A stretch of DNA of 64,000 nucleotides from Kordia sp. TARA_039_SRF (GCA_006383075.2 SMNH02000013.1:27088-91087), one strand, 5' to 3'; positions 45,727 through 55,113 are shown, counted from the stretch's first letter. Program-made: numbers and translations. Notes: a model not told the origin generated them from the sequence alone.

Positions 45727-47532
45727 ATGCCTCAAACAAAACGCATTACTTTTTTACTCGTATTATTTTTTACAATACTAGGACACAAATCTTTTTCCAG
45801 AACAATAATTCAAGACAGTATTGCGCAATTCGATAAAGTAGCATTTAAGGATTCTTTGCGTATGTTGGCACCGAAGGAACTCTCTCGAAGATTTTTATTT
45901 GAATATCAACAAGACTCAATAAAAGCAACTATTACATTAGCGTATGTAAAAAGTGAAATGCTAGTTTCTGAAGACTTACTAACGCAATTTTGGGGGAATT
46001 ATGTGTTAGCACGTTGGCAACATAATCAGATGCATCTTGAAAAAGCCCTTATGTATGCAGATAAATTATACGAAATAGCAGTACAATTAAAAAATGAGGA
46101 TTTGATTTTGTCTTCATTGATTAATAAAGGAAATTTTTACTTCAAATTTGGAAACTATAAAGAGTCTATGGAATTCAATTTAGAAGCTTTAGAATTAGCG
46201 AAAGAAAGTAAAAATATTAAACGAGAACTAGCTATTTCTTTAAATCTGGCATTAATAAAGCTTGAAACAAATGACAGTCTCGGAGCTATAGAGCTTCTAA
46301 ATAAAATATTACTTGTCATAGATAAGGGGACAGCAGGAACACTTATTAATTTAAAAATAAAAGTATATGTTGCATTAATAAAAGGTCATATAAAGGTTGA
46401 AAATTATGAAAAAGCTAGAACTTACTGTAATAAAGCAATAAAGCTAAGTCGAAGTCATGGAAATAAAGAATATGAATTTTACGGTCTTTCATTTTTGGGA
46501 ACTATTGAAAAGCTACACAAAAATTACCAAATAGCTCATAAACTATTGAATCAGTCTTTGTTAATTGCAGAGGAAATCAAATCTGTTACACAAGAAATCC
46601 CACTTATTTATTTTGAAAAAGGAGAAGTGTTTTATGATGAAGAAAATTATATAGATGCTATTAAAGTGTTGCACAAGGCAGACTCATTAATGCAACATAA
46701 TAAACTCGATTTTATAAAATTAGAAGAGACCTATGCGTTACTGGCAAAATCATACAAAGAAGTTGGTGATATAAAAAATAGCTTAAAATACTATGAAAAA
46801 GCCAATGAAGCTTACAAAAAGAACGATAAGCGCCAAGGAAATATTAGTGTTGATATTATTAAAAAGTATGATTTGCAATCTTTAAAGAAAGAACTGAATC
46901 AAGCAGAAAAAGATACCAAACAAACAAAAGTTACTTTATGGGTAAGTATATTTCTAGGTTTTTTAACCTTTATTGGATTGCTTTATTTCTATAAAAATCG
47001 TGAAAAACAAAATCAACAAAAATTTAAATCGCTTTTACAATCGTTGGAAATTGAAAAAGAAAAGGTACTCTTGGCTAAAGAAGAAGCTGTAAAAAAAGCG
47101 AAAGAAGAGAAAATAGTGATTGATGAACTTGTTCAAGATGAAACAACAAGCAAAGAAGTTGAAATTATTGACGAAACAAAAGCCAAACTTTTAAAGAAAC
47201 TCCAAAATTTTGAAGATAAAGAGCTGTATTTAAGTAAGAACAGTAGCTTAAACGATGTTGCAAAAAAACTAAAAACCAACACTTCCTATTTGTCAAAATT
47301 GGTCAATGCGCATAAAGGAAAATCATTTACAGCATATATTACAGATTTACGGGTGAATTATGCCATTAGACGTTTAAAAGAAGACAAAAAATTCCGTTCT
47401 TACACCATAGATTCTATTGCTAGAGACATCGGTTTTAATCGTTCAGAATCATTTTCGAGAGCATTTAAAAACAAAACAGGGTTATACCCTTCGTATTACA
47501 TAAAAAAGCTTGATAGTCAGAATGTTGAATAA
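45727..47532 (+). CDS. TPR-TM-AraC transcriptional regulator, cassette 2
   Basis: This 601-aa paralogue of the regulator at 43360 has a signal peptide (ITFLLVLFFTILGHKSFSR), a periplasmic TPR region (about 30-395), a membrane helix (VTLWVSIFLGFLTFIGLLYFY), a coiled-coil linker rich in Lys/Glu and the same AraC helix-turn-helix (FTAYITDLRVNYAIRRL ... YTIDSIARDIGFNRSESFSRAFK). The DNA-binding ends are strongly alike while the periplasmic parts differ more, as expected when two regulators recognise similar DNA but different ligands. Confidence 0.88.
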   Translation: MPQTKRITFLLVLFFTILGHKSFSRTIIQDSIAQFDKVAFKDSLRMLAPKELSRRFLFEYQQDSIKATITLAYVKSEMLVSEDLLTQFWGNYVLARWQHNQMHLEKALMYADKLYEIAVQLKNEDLILSSLINKGNFYFKFGNYKESMEFNLEALELAKESKNIKRELAISLNLALIKLETNDSLGAIELLNKILLVIDKGTAGTLINLKIKVYVALIKGHIKVENYEKARTYCNKAIKLSRSHGNKEYEFYGLSFLGTIEKLHKNYQIAHKLLNQSLLIAEEIKSVTQEIPLIYFEKGEVFYDEENYIDAIKVLHKADSLMQHNKLDFIKLEETYALLAKSYKEVGDIKNSLKYYEKANEAYKKNDKRQGNISVDIIKKYDLQSLKKELNQAEKDTKQTKVTLWVSIFLGFLTFIGLLYFYKNREKQNQQKFKSLLQSLEIEKEKVLLAKEEAVKKAKEEKIVIDELVQDETTSKEVEIIDETKAKLLKKLQNFEDKELYLSKNSSLNDVAKKLKTNTSYLSKLVNAHKGKSFTAYITDLRVNYAIRRLKEDKKFRSYTIDSIARDIGFNRSESFSRAFKNKTGLYPSYYIKKLDSQNVE

Positions 47533-47543
47533 TGTTTTTTATA

Positions 47544-47569
47544 CTCGTGATTTATGAATTTCTAGTTAT
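47544..47569 (+). promoter_or_regulatory. Regulatory motif pair upstream of peptide gene, cassette 2
   Basis: CTCGTGATTTATGAATT (47544-47560) overlaps TTTCTAGTTAT (47559-47569). In cassette 1 the same two motifs are about 29 bases apart. Both lie between the regulator stop and the peptide promoter. Confidence 0.45.
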
Positions 47570-47597
47570 TTTTTTTAAAAAAAATATACTTCGGATT

Positions 47598-47605
47598 TAT
47601 ATTTG
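47598..47605 (+). promoter_or_regulatory. -7 promoter box of cassette 2 peptide gene
   Basis: TATATTTG matches TAnnTTTG exactly, 28 bases before the peptide start. As in cassette 1, no good -33 box is seen. Confidence 0.5.
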
Positions 47606-47632
47606 AATATAACTTATGAAACCAAATGATTT

Positions 47633-47932
47633 ATGAAGAAAAAACAGATTATCTCCAAATTTCAATTCCAAAAAACGACTATTGTATCCTTTAAAGCCAT
47701 GAATAATATCATGGGAAGATCACTTGTAAACGTTGATACGATTCCAATTTCTGTAAGTCGTGTTACTTGTGTAACCCTAGCTGATTGCCAAACAAGAGAC
47801 GGACAACAAACGTGTATCTCTTGTACGGGCGGTGAATGTACACGACCTACAACAACCGCAAATGGTAACACTGATTATTGTTATAACGGGAATGACACTA
47901 AAGAAGGATGTCTAGAAACTAGACGCTGTTAA
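47633..47932 (+). CDS. Leader Cys-rich peptide, cassette 2 (99 aa)
   Basis: The leader has the same general pattern (basic start, KFQFQKTTIVSF) but has Met-Gly-Arg at 27-29 instead of GG. The long core is rich in Thr and Cys (Cys46, 52, 61, 64, 69, 83, 93, 99) and resembles a disulfide- or thioether-rich peptide. It ends in a terminator and follows the cassette 2 regulator after 100 bases. It could be a diverged relative of the cassette 1 peptide. The loss of the GG site means that leader removal, if any, may differ. Confidence 0.7.
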   Translation: MKKKQIISKFQFQKTTIVSFKAMNNIMGRSLVNVDTIPISVSRVTCVTLADCQTRDGQQTCISCTGGECTRPTTTANGNTDYCYNGNDTKEGCLETRRC

Positions 47933-47962
47933 CATTTTGAAGAAAACGATGTTAATTTTATG

Positions 47963-47995
47963 AAAGAGTTTACCTTGTGTAAACTCTTTTTTTTT
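47963..47995 (+). terminator. Intrinsic terminator after cassette 2 peptide gene
   Basis: An 11-bp stem (AAAGAGTTTAC / GTAAACTCTTT) with a 5-base loop is followed by a run of T. It lies about 30 bases after the peptide stop. Confidence 0.85.
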
Positions 47996-48034
47996 GTGGA
48001 AAAAATAAAATATGTTTTATCTTAGTGTTGTATC

Positions 48035-48382
48035 ATGAATCCCGCAGAAAATTATATTTTACAACAACCAGAGCCGTACAAATCTATTTTGCTAGAATTG
48101 CAAGTGTTGATAACACATATAGTACCGACAGCCGAATTGAAATACAAATACAAAATTCCATTTTACTACTACAAAGGCAAACCCTTTTGTTACCTCAACG
48201 CGAGTCATAAAAAGAAATTTGTAGATGTAGGTTTGGTAAAAGGTGGCGAAATTACAGTGCATACGTCACACTTAGTGACTAAAAATCGAAAGCAAATGGC
48301 GTCATTGCGATACAAAGATGTCACACACATCAACTCCAAAATTTTCTTCGACGTCCTCAAAGAAGCGGCGAGTTTGTATTGA
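48035..48382 (+). CDS. DUF1801 domain protein
   Basis: This 115-aa protein fits the DUF1801/YdhG-like family: YKSILLELQVLI near the start, the LKYKYKIPFYYYKGKPFCYLN strand region, and the KKFVDVGLVKG segment. The fold binds small ligands in solved members, but the function is unknown. It begins right after the cassette 2 terminator and has no operon partner. Confidence 0.8.
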   Translation: MNPAENYILQQPEPYKSILLELQVLITHIVPTAELKYKYKIPFYYYKGKPFCYLNASHKKKFVDVGLVKGGEITVHTSHLVTKNRKQMASLRYKDVTHINSKIFFDVLKEAASLY

Positions 48383-48439
48383 GGTGCTATAGTATTGATG
48401 AGATATTAGTATTGAGAATTGAGATGTCTAACAAGTCTA

Positions 48440-48466
48440 CATTTCGACTGCGCTCAATGTGACACA
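48440..48466. repeat. Dispersed intergenic repeat (TTCGACTGCGCTCAATGTGAC type)
   Basis: The segment around 48442-48462 (TTCGACTGCGCTCA then ATGTGACA) is like a common short intergenic repeat of many bacterial genomes. It lies between the convergent DUF1801 and kdsA genes, a typical site. Confidence 0.4.
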
Positions 48467-48519
48467 ATTTAGTATCTAAAAGCATCTAAAAATCTAACGG
48501 TCTAACAATCTAGAAAAAT

Positions 48520-49338
48520 CTACAACGCTTTAATCGTTTTGCGAATCTTTACCAAATTGCTTAATAATTTTTCCAAATGGTCTAAATGCAGCATGTTAGC
48601 ACCATCACTTTTGGCATTTGCTGGATCAAAATGTGTTTCAATAAATAATCCGTCCACATTATTCACAACACCTGCACGCGCAATAGTTTCAATCATATCA
48701 GGTCTTCCGCCTGTAACACCACTGGACTGATTCGGTTGTTGAAGCGAATGCGTTACGTCTAAAACCGTAGGCGCAAATTGTTTCATTGTTGGAATACCAC
48801 GAAAATCTACAATCATATCTTGATAGCCAAACATCGTTCCGCGATCGGTAATCCAAGCGTTTTCATTTCCTGAATCGTGTACCTTTTTCACAGCATGTTT
48901 CATACTTTCAGGACTCATAAATTGCCCTTTTTTCAAATTGACCACTTTTCCTGTTTTAGCAGCCGCTACAACCAAATCTGTTTGGCGAACTAAAAATGCT
49001 GGAATTTGCAACACATCAACATACTGCGCGGCTTTGTCAGCATCCGAAACTTCGTGAATGTCAGTGATTGTTGGCACGTCAAAGGTCTCAGAAACCTTTT
49101 TAAGAATCGCTAACGCCTTTTCGTCTCCAATACCAGTAAAACTATCAATACGACTACGATTAGCTTTCTTAAAGCTTCCTTTAAACACATACGGAATTTC
49201 GAGTTTGTCCGTAATTGCGACAACTTTTTCCGCAATGCGCAATGCCATGTCTTCGCTTTCAATGGCGCACGGACCTGAGAGTAAAAAGAAATTATCTGCG
49301 GTAGTATGTTTAATCTTAGGAATAGAACTGAGTTGCAT
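48520..49338 (-). CDS. kdsA: 3-deoxy-8-phosphooctulonate (KDO-8-P) synthase
   Basis: This 272-aa protein has the KdsA hallmarks GPCAIES near the start, FKGSFKKANRSR, TDIHE, PAFLVRQTDL, NLKKGQFMSP and TDRGTMFGYQDM. It joins arabinose-5-phosphate and phosphoenolpyruvate to make KDO-8-phosphate for the lipopolysaccharide core. Length is standard. It is on the minus strand, 27 bases from the next minus-strand gene. Confidence 0.95.
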   Translation of the reverse strand: MQLSSIPKIKHTTADNFFLLSGPCAIESEDMALRIAEKVVAITDKLEIPYVFKGSFKKANRSRIDSFTGIGDEKALAILKKVSETFDVPTITDIHEVSDADKAAQYVDVLQIPAFLVRQTDLVVAAAKTGKVVNLKKGQFMSPESMKHAVKKVHDSGNENAWITDRGTMFGYQDMIVDFRGIPTMKQFAPTVLDVTHSLQQPNQSSGVTGGRPDMIETIARAGVVNNVDGLFIETHFDPANAKSDGANMLHLDHLEKLLSNLVKIRKTIKAL

Positions 49339-49365
49339 AAATTGTAAATTTTCTGCAAAGATACA

Positions 49366-50559
49366 CTAAATTTCAGTAGTAAGTAAGCTTGTATTGACAG
49401 CCGTCATCTGCTTTATTTTTTTATGCGTGTGTTTGGTATAATATATCGCAAGAATGACAAATAAAAGAATCGCAGCAACACCTACATAAACTAACGAAAA
49501 CGTACTTGTTTGTACGCCTAAATTCTCAAAAAATGGCACAAAGGCAAATTTACAAATTACAGTAAGTACCAACGCGATTATGATTGAAACAGCTAAAATT
49601 CTATAGGAAATAGCTAAATACACATTGGCAATTTGCTTTCGCGAAAAGCCTAAAAAGTGCAATTGGCAAATGGTTTGTTTGTTCTTTAAAATTAGCAGAT
49701 TGATATTGGTAACAACGAGTGTGATGGATAAAATGGTAATTAAAATTCCAATTCCTAACACGATTGATAACACCAATTGCAAAAAGTAACTAATGCGCGA
49801 ACTTAAAAGCTCACTTTGAAAGTATTGATACTTGTTTTTGGCTAAAAAATCTAACAATTTAGGATCTGACGGATTTACCACTTCCATAATGATACGCGAT
49901 ATGCGCACTTCTTTGTCTGGACTCAACAATTGATTGGTGTAGTTCAGAAAAGTTTCAGGTACTAAAATCGTGTTGATTTTTTCAGAAGTCGCTAAAATAT
50001 ACGCATCGTATACTTCTCTTTTGGAAGTGCCGATTAAATTCAACTCAATGGGAATTTTACGAATTAAATTTTGATCAATTTGTGGCAAACCTGCGCCAGG
50101 CGCAAAGCCGTAATTGTATAAATCAATATAATTTTTTGGAATGATAATCGGAACTTCTCTTGATGAAGGCGACCAGTTCCAGTTTTCGTCATCAACATCA
50201 ATAAAACGGTCAGAAACGGCTTCCAGAAACATATCGGTTGAAATACTACTCATTCCCATAATAGAAACGCTTCCTTTTACTCGGTACGTTCCGTTGGTAA
50301 AACCGCCTACTTTTTTGACAAATTCTTGTTGTTTGAGTGTTTCTATTTCTTCTTTCGTAAACGCATTATCGCGACCTAATTGTTTGGAAATAATCACAGT
50401 TTGATTGCTCAACAAATCACTCGATGAGCCAAAAAGTGATTGTGTGTCTATAAAAAGTTGAAAAACCACTAACAAAATTCCCAATCCCAAACTAGAAGTC
50501 AACGCAAAAAAGAGCAATTGCGAAAAATGGATTTGTTTATGAAGTAACTCTTTAATCAC
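49366..50559 (-). CDS. ABC transporter permease, FtsX/LolC-like
   Basis: This 397-aa protein has one N-terminal helix (LLFFALTSSLGLGILLVVFQLF), a large periplasmic domain (about 40-265) and three C-terminal helices, the MacB/FtsX layout. It overlaps the ATPase gene by 4 bases (50556-50559). The pair probably moves a substrate such as lipoprotein or lipid out of the inner membrane. The substrate is not known. Confidence 0.82.
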   Translation of the reverse strand: MIKELLHKQIHFSQLLFFALTSSLGLGILLVVFQLFIDTQSLFGSSSDLLSNQTVIISKQLGRDNAFTKEEIETLKQQEFVKKVGGFTNGTYRVKGSVSIMGMSSISTDMFLEAVSDRFIDVDDENWNWSPSSREVPIIIPKNYIDLYNYGFAPGAGLPQIDQNLIRKIPIELNLIGTSKREVYDAYILATSEKINTILVPETFLNYTNQLLSPDKEVRISRIIMEVVNPSDPKLLDFLAKNKYQYFQSELLSSRISYFLQLVLSIVLGIGILITILSITLVVTNINLLILKNKQTICQLHFLGFSRKQIANVYLAISYRILAVSIIIALVLTVICKFAFVPFFENLGVQTSTFSLVYVGVAAILLFVILAIYYTKHTHKKIKQMTAVNTSLLTTEI

Positions 50560-51188
50560 AGCAGCAACGTTTTTGAGTAGTCAATATTATAGGAATTTCC
50601 CAAACTAGCAATTACCAAAGTTGCATTTCTAGCAGTTATTTCGTCTAAAATAAGTTGGGTTGCATTGTCAATTTGCACATCATCAATATGACTAAACGGT
50701 TCATCTAGTAGCAACAATTCAAAAGGCTGACAAAGTGCTCTTACAATAGCAACACGCTGTTGTTGCCCATAGGATAACGTTTCAGCTTTTTTATCTGCCA
50801 AATGTCCAACGTCTAAACGTTCTAAATAGCTTCTAATTTCAGCTTCCGTTTTATGGTTTGTCAATTGATTCTTTAGCTGGATATTCTCCATGGCGGTCAA
50901 TTCAGGAAACAATCGCAATCCTTGAAAAACAATAGAGATTTTTTGACGGCGAAGTTGTGTCCATTCCGTTTCAGAAAAGCTTGCAATATCTTTTTCATCA
51001 AACAGAATAGTACCTGTAAACTTATTATTTAAACCGTATAAAAAATTAAAGAAGGAACTTTTCCCACTTCCTGAAGCGGCTTTAACCAAGTAGGTTTTAC
51101 CAGCTTCCAAATAAAAAACTTTACTCCAAACTTCAGAAGAAGCAGGAGTAAAGTATGTTGGGTATATTTCTTGTATGTGTATAGTCAC
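50556..51188 (-). CDS. ABC transporter ATPase, LolD-like
   Basis: This 210-aa protein has Walker A AASGSGKSSF, signature LSYGQQQRVAIVRAL and Walker B LLLLDEPFSHID. The size and sequence fit the LolD/MacB ATPase group. It is translationally coupled to the permease gene by a 4-base overlap and is probably transcribed with it from the DUF4836 gene side. Confidence 0.88.
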   Translation of the reverse strand: MTIHIQEIYPTYFTPASSEVWSKVFYLEAGKTYLVKAASGSGKSSFFNFLYGLNNKFTGTILFDEKDIASFSETEWTQLRRQKISIVFQGLRLFPELTAMENIQLKNQLTNHKTEAEIRSYLERLDVGHLADKKAETLSYGQQQRVAIVRALCQPFELLLLDEPFSHIDDVQIDNATQLILDEITARNATLVIASLGNSYNIDYSKTLLL

Positions 51189-51209
51189 GCTTAGTAAACT
51201 GACTATTTT

Positions 51210-52862
51210 TTAGTAACGAGACATCATGTCCATTGTTTCTTTCATGGTAGCATCCATATACTTGATAACACGCTCAAGTGAGTTGCCATCACCTTTTGTA
51301 TATGTAAATGCTTCCATACCATCAGCATTCATAATCATGTGCGATTCTCCGAAAAACTCATTATACTTTTCAGTAGTAACATCTGCATTGTTACTGCCGT
51401 ACATAGAAGCATACGGATTCATACTAGTTAAAGCTTCAGAATACATTTTAAAAGCATTTTCTGAAATATACATGTAAACTGAATTGTCTAATTTAGATTT
51501 GTGCTCAAAACTAGATAAGTTCGTAGCTAATTTACCATTCTTGTATACTTCGTCAGCTTTATTTTCGTCGTTCGTGATAAACAATAAATTGTCTTTCAAC
51601 ATCACAAACACATTGTCATCAAGTTCGTAGTAATTTTTTCCTTTTGTGTTTTCAGGTCTTTTCATCTTCATTGCAGTGTTGACAAGCGTTTCAAACTTTT
51701 CCATGTCTTCAATGGCAACAGCACCATACACATACGGTATTTTAGACTCAAAAACTTTGTATTCGTTATCACCATAATAATCGCGAATACTATCTTTCTT
51801 TGTCGTTCCTTCGGTTACAGCGACCATCATAGAGCCATCAAAAATACCTGCAATATCTTCCATGGTCATGCCAATTTCGCGTTTCATTTCCTTGTTAGCT
51901 CTTTGCAGATTCGTTTTTAATCCTGAACGAACCATTTGTGGAATAAGTTCATTGTCTTGCAAACTCTCAAAATGCTTATACAAAGCAGTAGGATCTAATG
52001 AAACTTTAAATACCATAGAAGGATTGCTTGGCAACACATTCAATAAATCAGATTCATAGCCTTTAGCAGCCCATGACTCATAGCCTGTTAATGATTTAAT
52101 ATCTTTATTCAGCTTTAATGTTGCTTTTGTCAAGATGCGATCATCTTCAAAGCTTCCATAATAAGCAAAATTGTTGTCTCCTAGTTCGATGCTATTTTTT
52201 CCTGTGTACATAGATGCCATTGCATCACCAATTTCTTTTAATGGCGTAGAAGAAATGTGCATTCCCATGTCCATGCTAGTGTCAAAGAAGCTTTTGTAGT
52301 AGTTAGTAGCATAGATGTTTTCTGAAGCTTCCATCTTTGTCAAATCAATCAAATCTTGATCAGGATATCTTGAACCTGCAACAACTAAAGCAGTGTTTTC
52401 GTTCCAACCAATTGCCATATCTCTGCTAGCATACACAGTAAATGCGTCGTTTTTACCAACGTTTTCTTGCTTTTCAGCGCGTGGTAAATCTTGTAACATA
52501 GGCATTATCATTTTTTCAAAAGAAGCAGCATCTTTAATAGGGATAATTAATCCTCCATAACCAGCTCTACCTTCAGCTACCATAAAGCCTAATAAAAATT
52601 CTTTACGGAAAGCAGCGTTAATATTTTCTGCGGTCATTTGCTCTTCTAAAAATGCTTTCATTTTACGAGGAGCCGACTGCTCTATCATTTGGCTGATGTA
52701 TAAGTCTTTAAAATCAACATTTTGACTTTTCTCAGCTAACGATCCCAAATTTACATACATTACTCCGACAGCATCTTTAGGGATGTAAGATGATTCAGAA
52801 TTTTTCTTTCCACAACTAATAACCAATAAGGCGATTGTGAATAGGAATAAGATTTTTTTCAT
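51210..52862 (-). CDS. DUF4836 lipoprotein
   Basis: This 550-aa protein starts MKKILFLFTIALLVISCGKK, a lipoprotein signal with Cys17. The segment YIPKDAVGVMYVNLGSL is characteristic of DUF4836. The body is soluble and repetitive in alpha/beta pattern. The function is unknown. The gene is 21 bases upstream of the ABC pair, so these three may share a transcript, and a role together at the envelope is a guess. Confidence 0.75.
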   Translation of the reverse strand: MKKILFLFTIALLVISCGKKNSESSYIPKDAVGVMYVNLGSLAEKSQNVDFKDLYISQMIEQSAPRKMKAFLEEQMTAENINAAFRKEFLLGFMVAEGRAGYGGLIIPIKDAASFEKMIMPMLQDLPRAEKQENVGKNDAFTVYASRDMAIGWNENTALVVAGSRYPDQDLIDLTKMEASENIYATNYYKSFFDTSMDMGMHISSTPLKEIGDAMASMYTGKNSIELGDNNFAYYGSFEDDRILTKATLKLNKDIKSLTGYESWAAKGYESDLLNVLPSNPSMVFKVSLDPTALYKHFESLQDNELIPQMVRSGLKTNLQRANKEMKREIGMTMEDIAGIFDGSMMVAVTEGTTKKDSIRDYYGDNEYKVFESKIPYVYGAVAIEDMEKFETLVNTAMKMKRPENTKGKNYYELDDNVFVMLKDNLLFITNDENKADEVYKNGKLATNLSSFEHKSKLDNSVYMYISENAFKMYSEALTSMNPYASMYGSNNADVTTEKYNEFFGESHMIMNADGMEAFTYTKGDGNSLERVIKYMDATMKETMDMMSRY

Positions 52863-53137
52863 ACTAAATGAAGTCTTTAAGGTTTACAATATTTATTATT
52901 AATCGGTGGAGGAATGCAAATTTAACAATATCTGTAGGTTTTAAAATAAAAACACGATAAAATTGTGCATATTTACGTTGGTTACCATAAGTAAAGACGA
53001 CTGTGTAGCAAAAATGTTACAAATAAGCTCATGGTTACCCTAAAAAAAATGATAAAACGCAAGAAACAAAACATCAAAAGATAGTAGTTTAAATCATTAA
53101 TTAACAGTAATTTAACCTAAAAAGGAAATAAAATTCT

Positions 53138-53165
53138 TTTGTCTAGCAAATAAACGCTACTTTTG
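53138..53165 (+). promoter_or_regulatory. Bacteroidota sigma-A promoter of typA
   Basis: TTTG at 53138-53141 and TACTTTTG at 53158-53165, 16 bases apart, match -33 TTTG and -7 TAnnTTTG. Transcription would start near 53170, 20 bases before the ATG. The rest of the 327-base gap between the divergent genes (52863-53189) shows nothing else I can support. Confidence 0.7.
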
Positions 53166-53189
53166 CACGCTTAAAATAGAGGCTAAGAA

Positions 53190-54989
53190 ATGACTTCAAT
53201 AAAAAATATTGCAATAATTGCGCACGTTGACCACGGAAAAACGACGTTGGTTGATAAAATTATGTATCACTGTCAGCTTTTTCGTGAAAATGAAAATACA
53301 GGAGATTTAATCTTGGATAACAACGATTTGGAGCGTGAGCGCGGAATTACGATTACTTCAAAAAACGTTTCGGTTACCTATAAAGGAACGAAAATTAATA
53401 TCATTGACACGCCTGGTCACGCCGATTTTGGTGGAGAAGTAGAACGTGTACTCAACATGGCAGATGGTGTTTTACTGTTAGTAGATGCCTTTGAAGGACC
53501 AATGCCACAAACGCGATTTGTATTACAAAAAGCAATTGACTTAGGATTGAAACCATGCGTGGTTGTTAACAAAGTGGATAAAGAAAACTGTACGCCAGAT
53601 GAAGTGTACGAAAAAGTATTTGATTTAATGTTTGAATTGGGTGCGGAAGAATGGCAGTTAGATTTCCCAGTAGTGTACGGTTCTGCAAAGCAAAACTGGA
53701 TGTCGGACGATTGGCAAAAACCAACAGATTCTATTGAGCCACTTTTAGATATGGTCATGGAGCACATTCCAACACCAGAATTTGAAGAAGGAAGTACGCA
53801 AATGTTGATTACCTCGTTAGACTATTCATCATTTACTGGACGAATCGCGATTGGACGTTTACAACGTGGAACTTTGAAAGAAGGAATGCAGGTTTCGTTG
53901 GTAAAGCGTGATAAATCAATTATAAAATCAAGAATCAAAGAATTGCATACGTTTGAAGGTTTAGGTCGTAAAAAAGTATCTGAAATTCAAGTAGGTGATA
54001 TTTGTGCGATTGTAGGTTTGGAAGGTTTTGAAATTGGTGATACGATTGCCGATTTGGAAAATCCAGAAGGCTTGAAAACCATCGCCATCGACGAACCAAC
54101 GATGAGCATGTTATTCACTATTAACGATTCGCCATTCTTTGGGAAAGATGGAAAATTCGTAACATCACGTCACATCAAAGACCGTTTGACGAAAGAATTA
54201 GAGAAAAACTTAGCACTGCGTGTTCAGGAAACGGATAGTGCGGATAAATTCTTAGTTTTTGGTCGTGGAGTTTTACACTTATCCGTATTGATTGAAACCA
54301 TGCGTAGAGAAGGCTACGAATTGCAAATTGGACAACCACAAGTAATCATCAAAGAAATTGACGGTGTAAAATGTGAGCCAATTGAAGAATTAACTATTGA
54401 CTTACCAGAGCATGTTTCTGGAAAAGCAGTAGAAATGGTAACACTTCGTAAAGGAGATTTGCTAAGCATGGAAGCCAAAGGCGAGCGTATGATTTGTGAA
54501 TTCTTAATTCCGTCTCGTGGAATTATCGGATTGCGTAATCAATTGTTAACGGCAACTGCTGGAGAAGCGATTATGGCACACAGATTTAAGGAATACCAAC
54601 CAGTTCGTGGAGGAATTCCTGAGCGTCAAAACGGTTCGTTAGTATCTATGGAAAAAGGAACAGCCATTCCATATTCGATTGACAAGTTGCAAGATCGTGG
54701 AAAGTTCTTTGTAGATCCAGGAGAAGAAATCTATGAAGGTCAAGTAATTGGTGAAAACTCTCGCGGCGATGACATGACGGTGAATGTAACCAAAACTAAA
54801 AAGTTGTCGAATGTACGTTCTGCCGGAGCAGATGACAAAGCAAAAATTGTTCCTGCGATTAAATTTTCACTAGAAGAAGCATTAGAATACATTCAAAAAG
54901 ATGAATACGTAGAAGTAACACCAAATCATCTACGACTGCGAAAAATCTATCTCACGGAAGTAGAAAGAAAGCGCAACAAAACCATCTAG
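53190..54989 (+). CDS. typA: Translational GTPase TypA/BipA
   Basis: This 599-aa protein has the G1 motif AHVDHGKTTLVDKI, G3 DTPGHADF and G4 NKVD, then domains II, III and V and the BipA-specific C-terminal region. TypA is a ribosome-associated GTPase needed for assembly and stress growth. Standard length and start. Confidence 0.95.
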   Translation: MTSIKNIAIIAHVDHGKTTLVDKIMYHCQLFRENENTGDLILDNNDLERERGITITSKNVSVTYKGTKINIIDTPGHADFGGEVERVLNMADGVLLLVDAFEGPMPQTRFVLQKAIDLGLKPCVVVNKVDKENCTPDEVYEKVFDLMFELGAEEWQLDFPVVYGSAKQNWMSDDWQKPTDSIEPLLDMVMEHIPTPEFEEGSTQMLITSLDYSSFTGRIAIGRLQRGTLKEGMQVSLVKRDKSIIKSRIKELHTFEGLGRKKVSEIQVGDICAIVGLEGFEIGDTIADLENPEGLKTIAIDEPTMSMLFTINDSPFFGKDGKFVTSRHIKDRLTKELEKNLALRVQETDSADKFLVFGRGVLHLSVLIETMRREGYELQIGQPQVIIKEIDGVKCEPIEELTIDLPEHVSGKAVEMVTLRKGDLLSMEAKGERMICEFLIPSRGIIGLRNQLLTATAGEAIMAHRFKEYQPVRGGIPERQNGSLVSMEKGTAIPYSIDKLQDRGKFFVDPGEEIYEGQVIGENSRGDDMTVNVTKTKKLSNVRSAGADDKAKIVPAIKFSLEEALEYIQKDEYVEVTPNHLRLRKIYLTEVERKRNKTI

Positions 54990-55012
54990 TAGCATCAAAA
55001 AATAAGTAACAA

Positions 55013-55046
55013 AAAGGTTCCATTGCGCAAGTAGTGGAACTTTTTT
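55013..55046 (+). terminator. Intrinsic terminator after typA
   Basis: The stem AAGGTTCCA / TGGAACTT (one G-U pair) is followed by T residues, about 25 bases after the typA stop. Confidence 0.75.
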
Positions 55047-55093
55047 ATTAGTATTGAGATGTGAGTATTGAGAATTGAGATGTTTCCAATGTC

Positions 55094-55113
55094 ATTCCTG
55101 CATAGGCAGGAAT
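55094..55113. repeat. Inverted repeat ATTCCTGC-ATAG-GCAGGAAT
   Basis: This is a perfect 8-base inverted repeat with a 4-base loop. It is one of several short repeats in the gap 54990-55444, where I see no gene. Such GTCATTCCTGC hairpins are common dispersed intergenic sequences. Confidence 0.5.
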
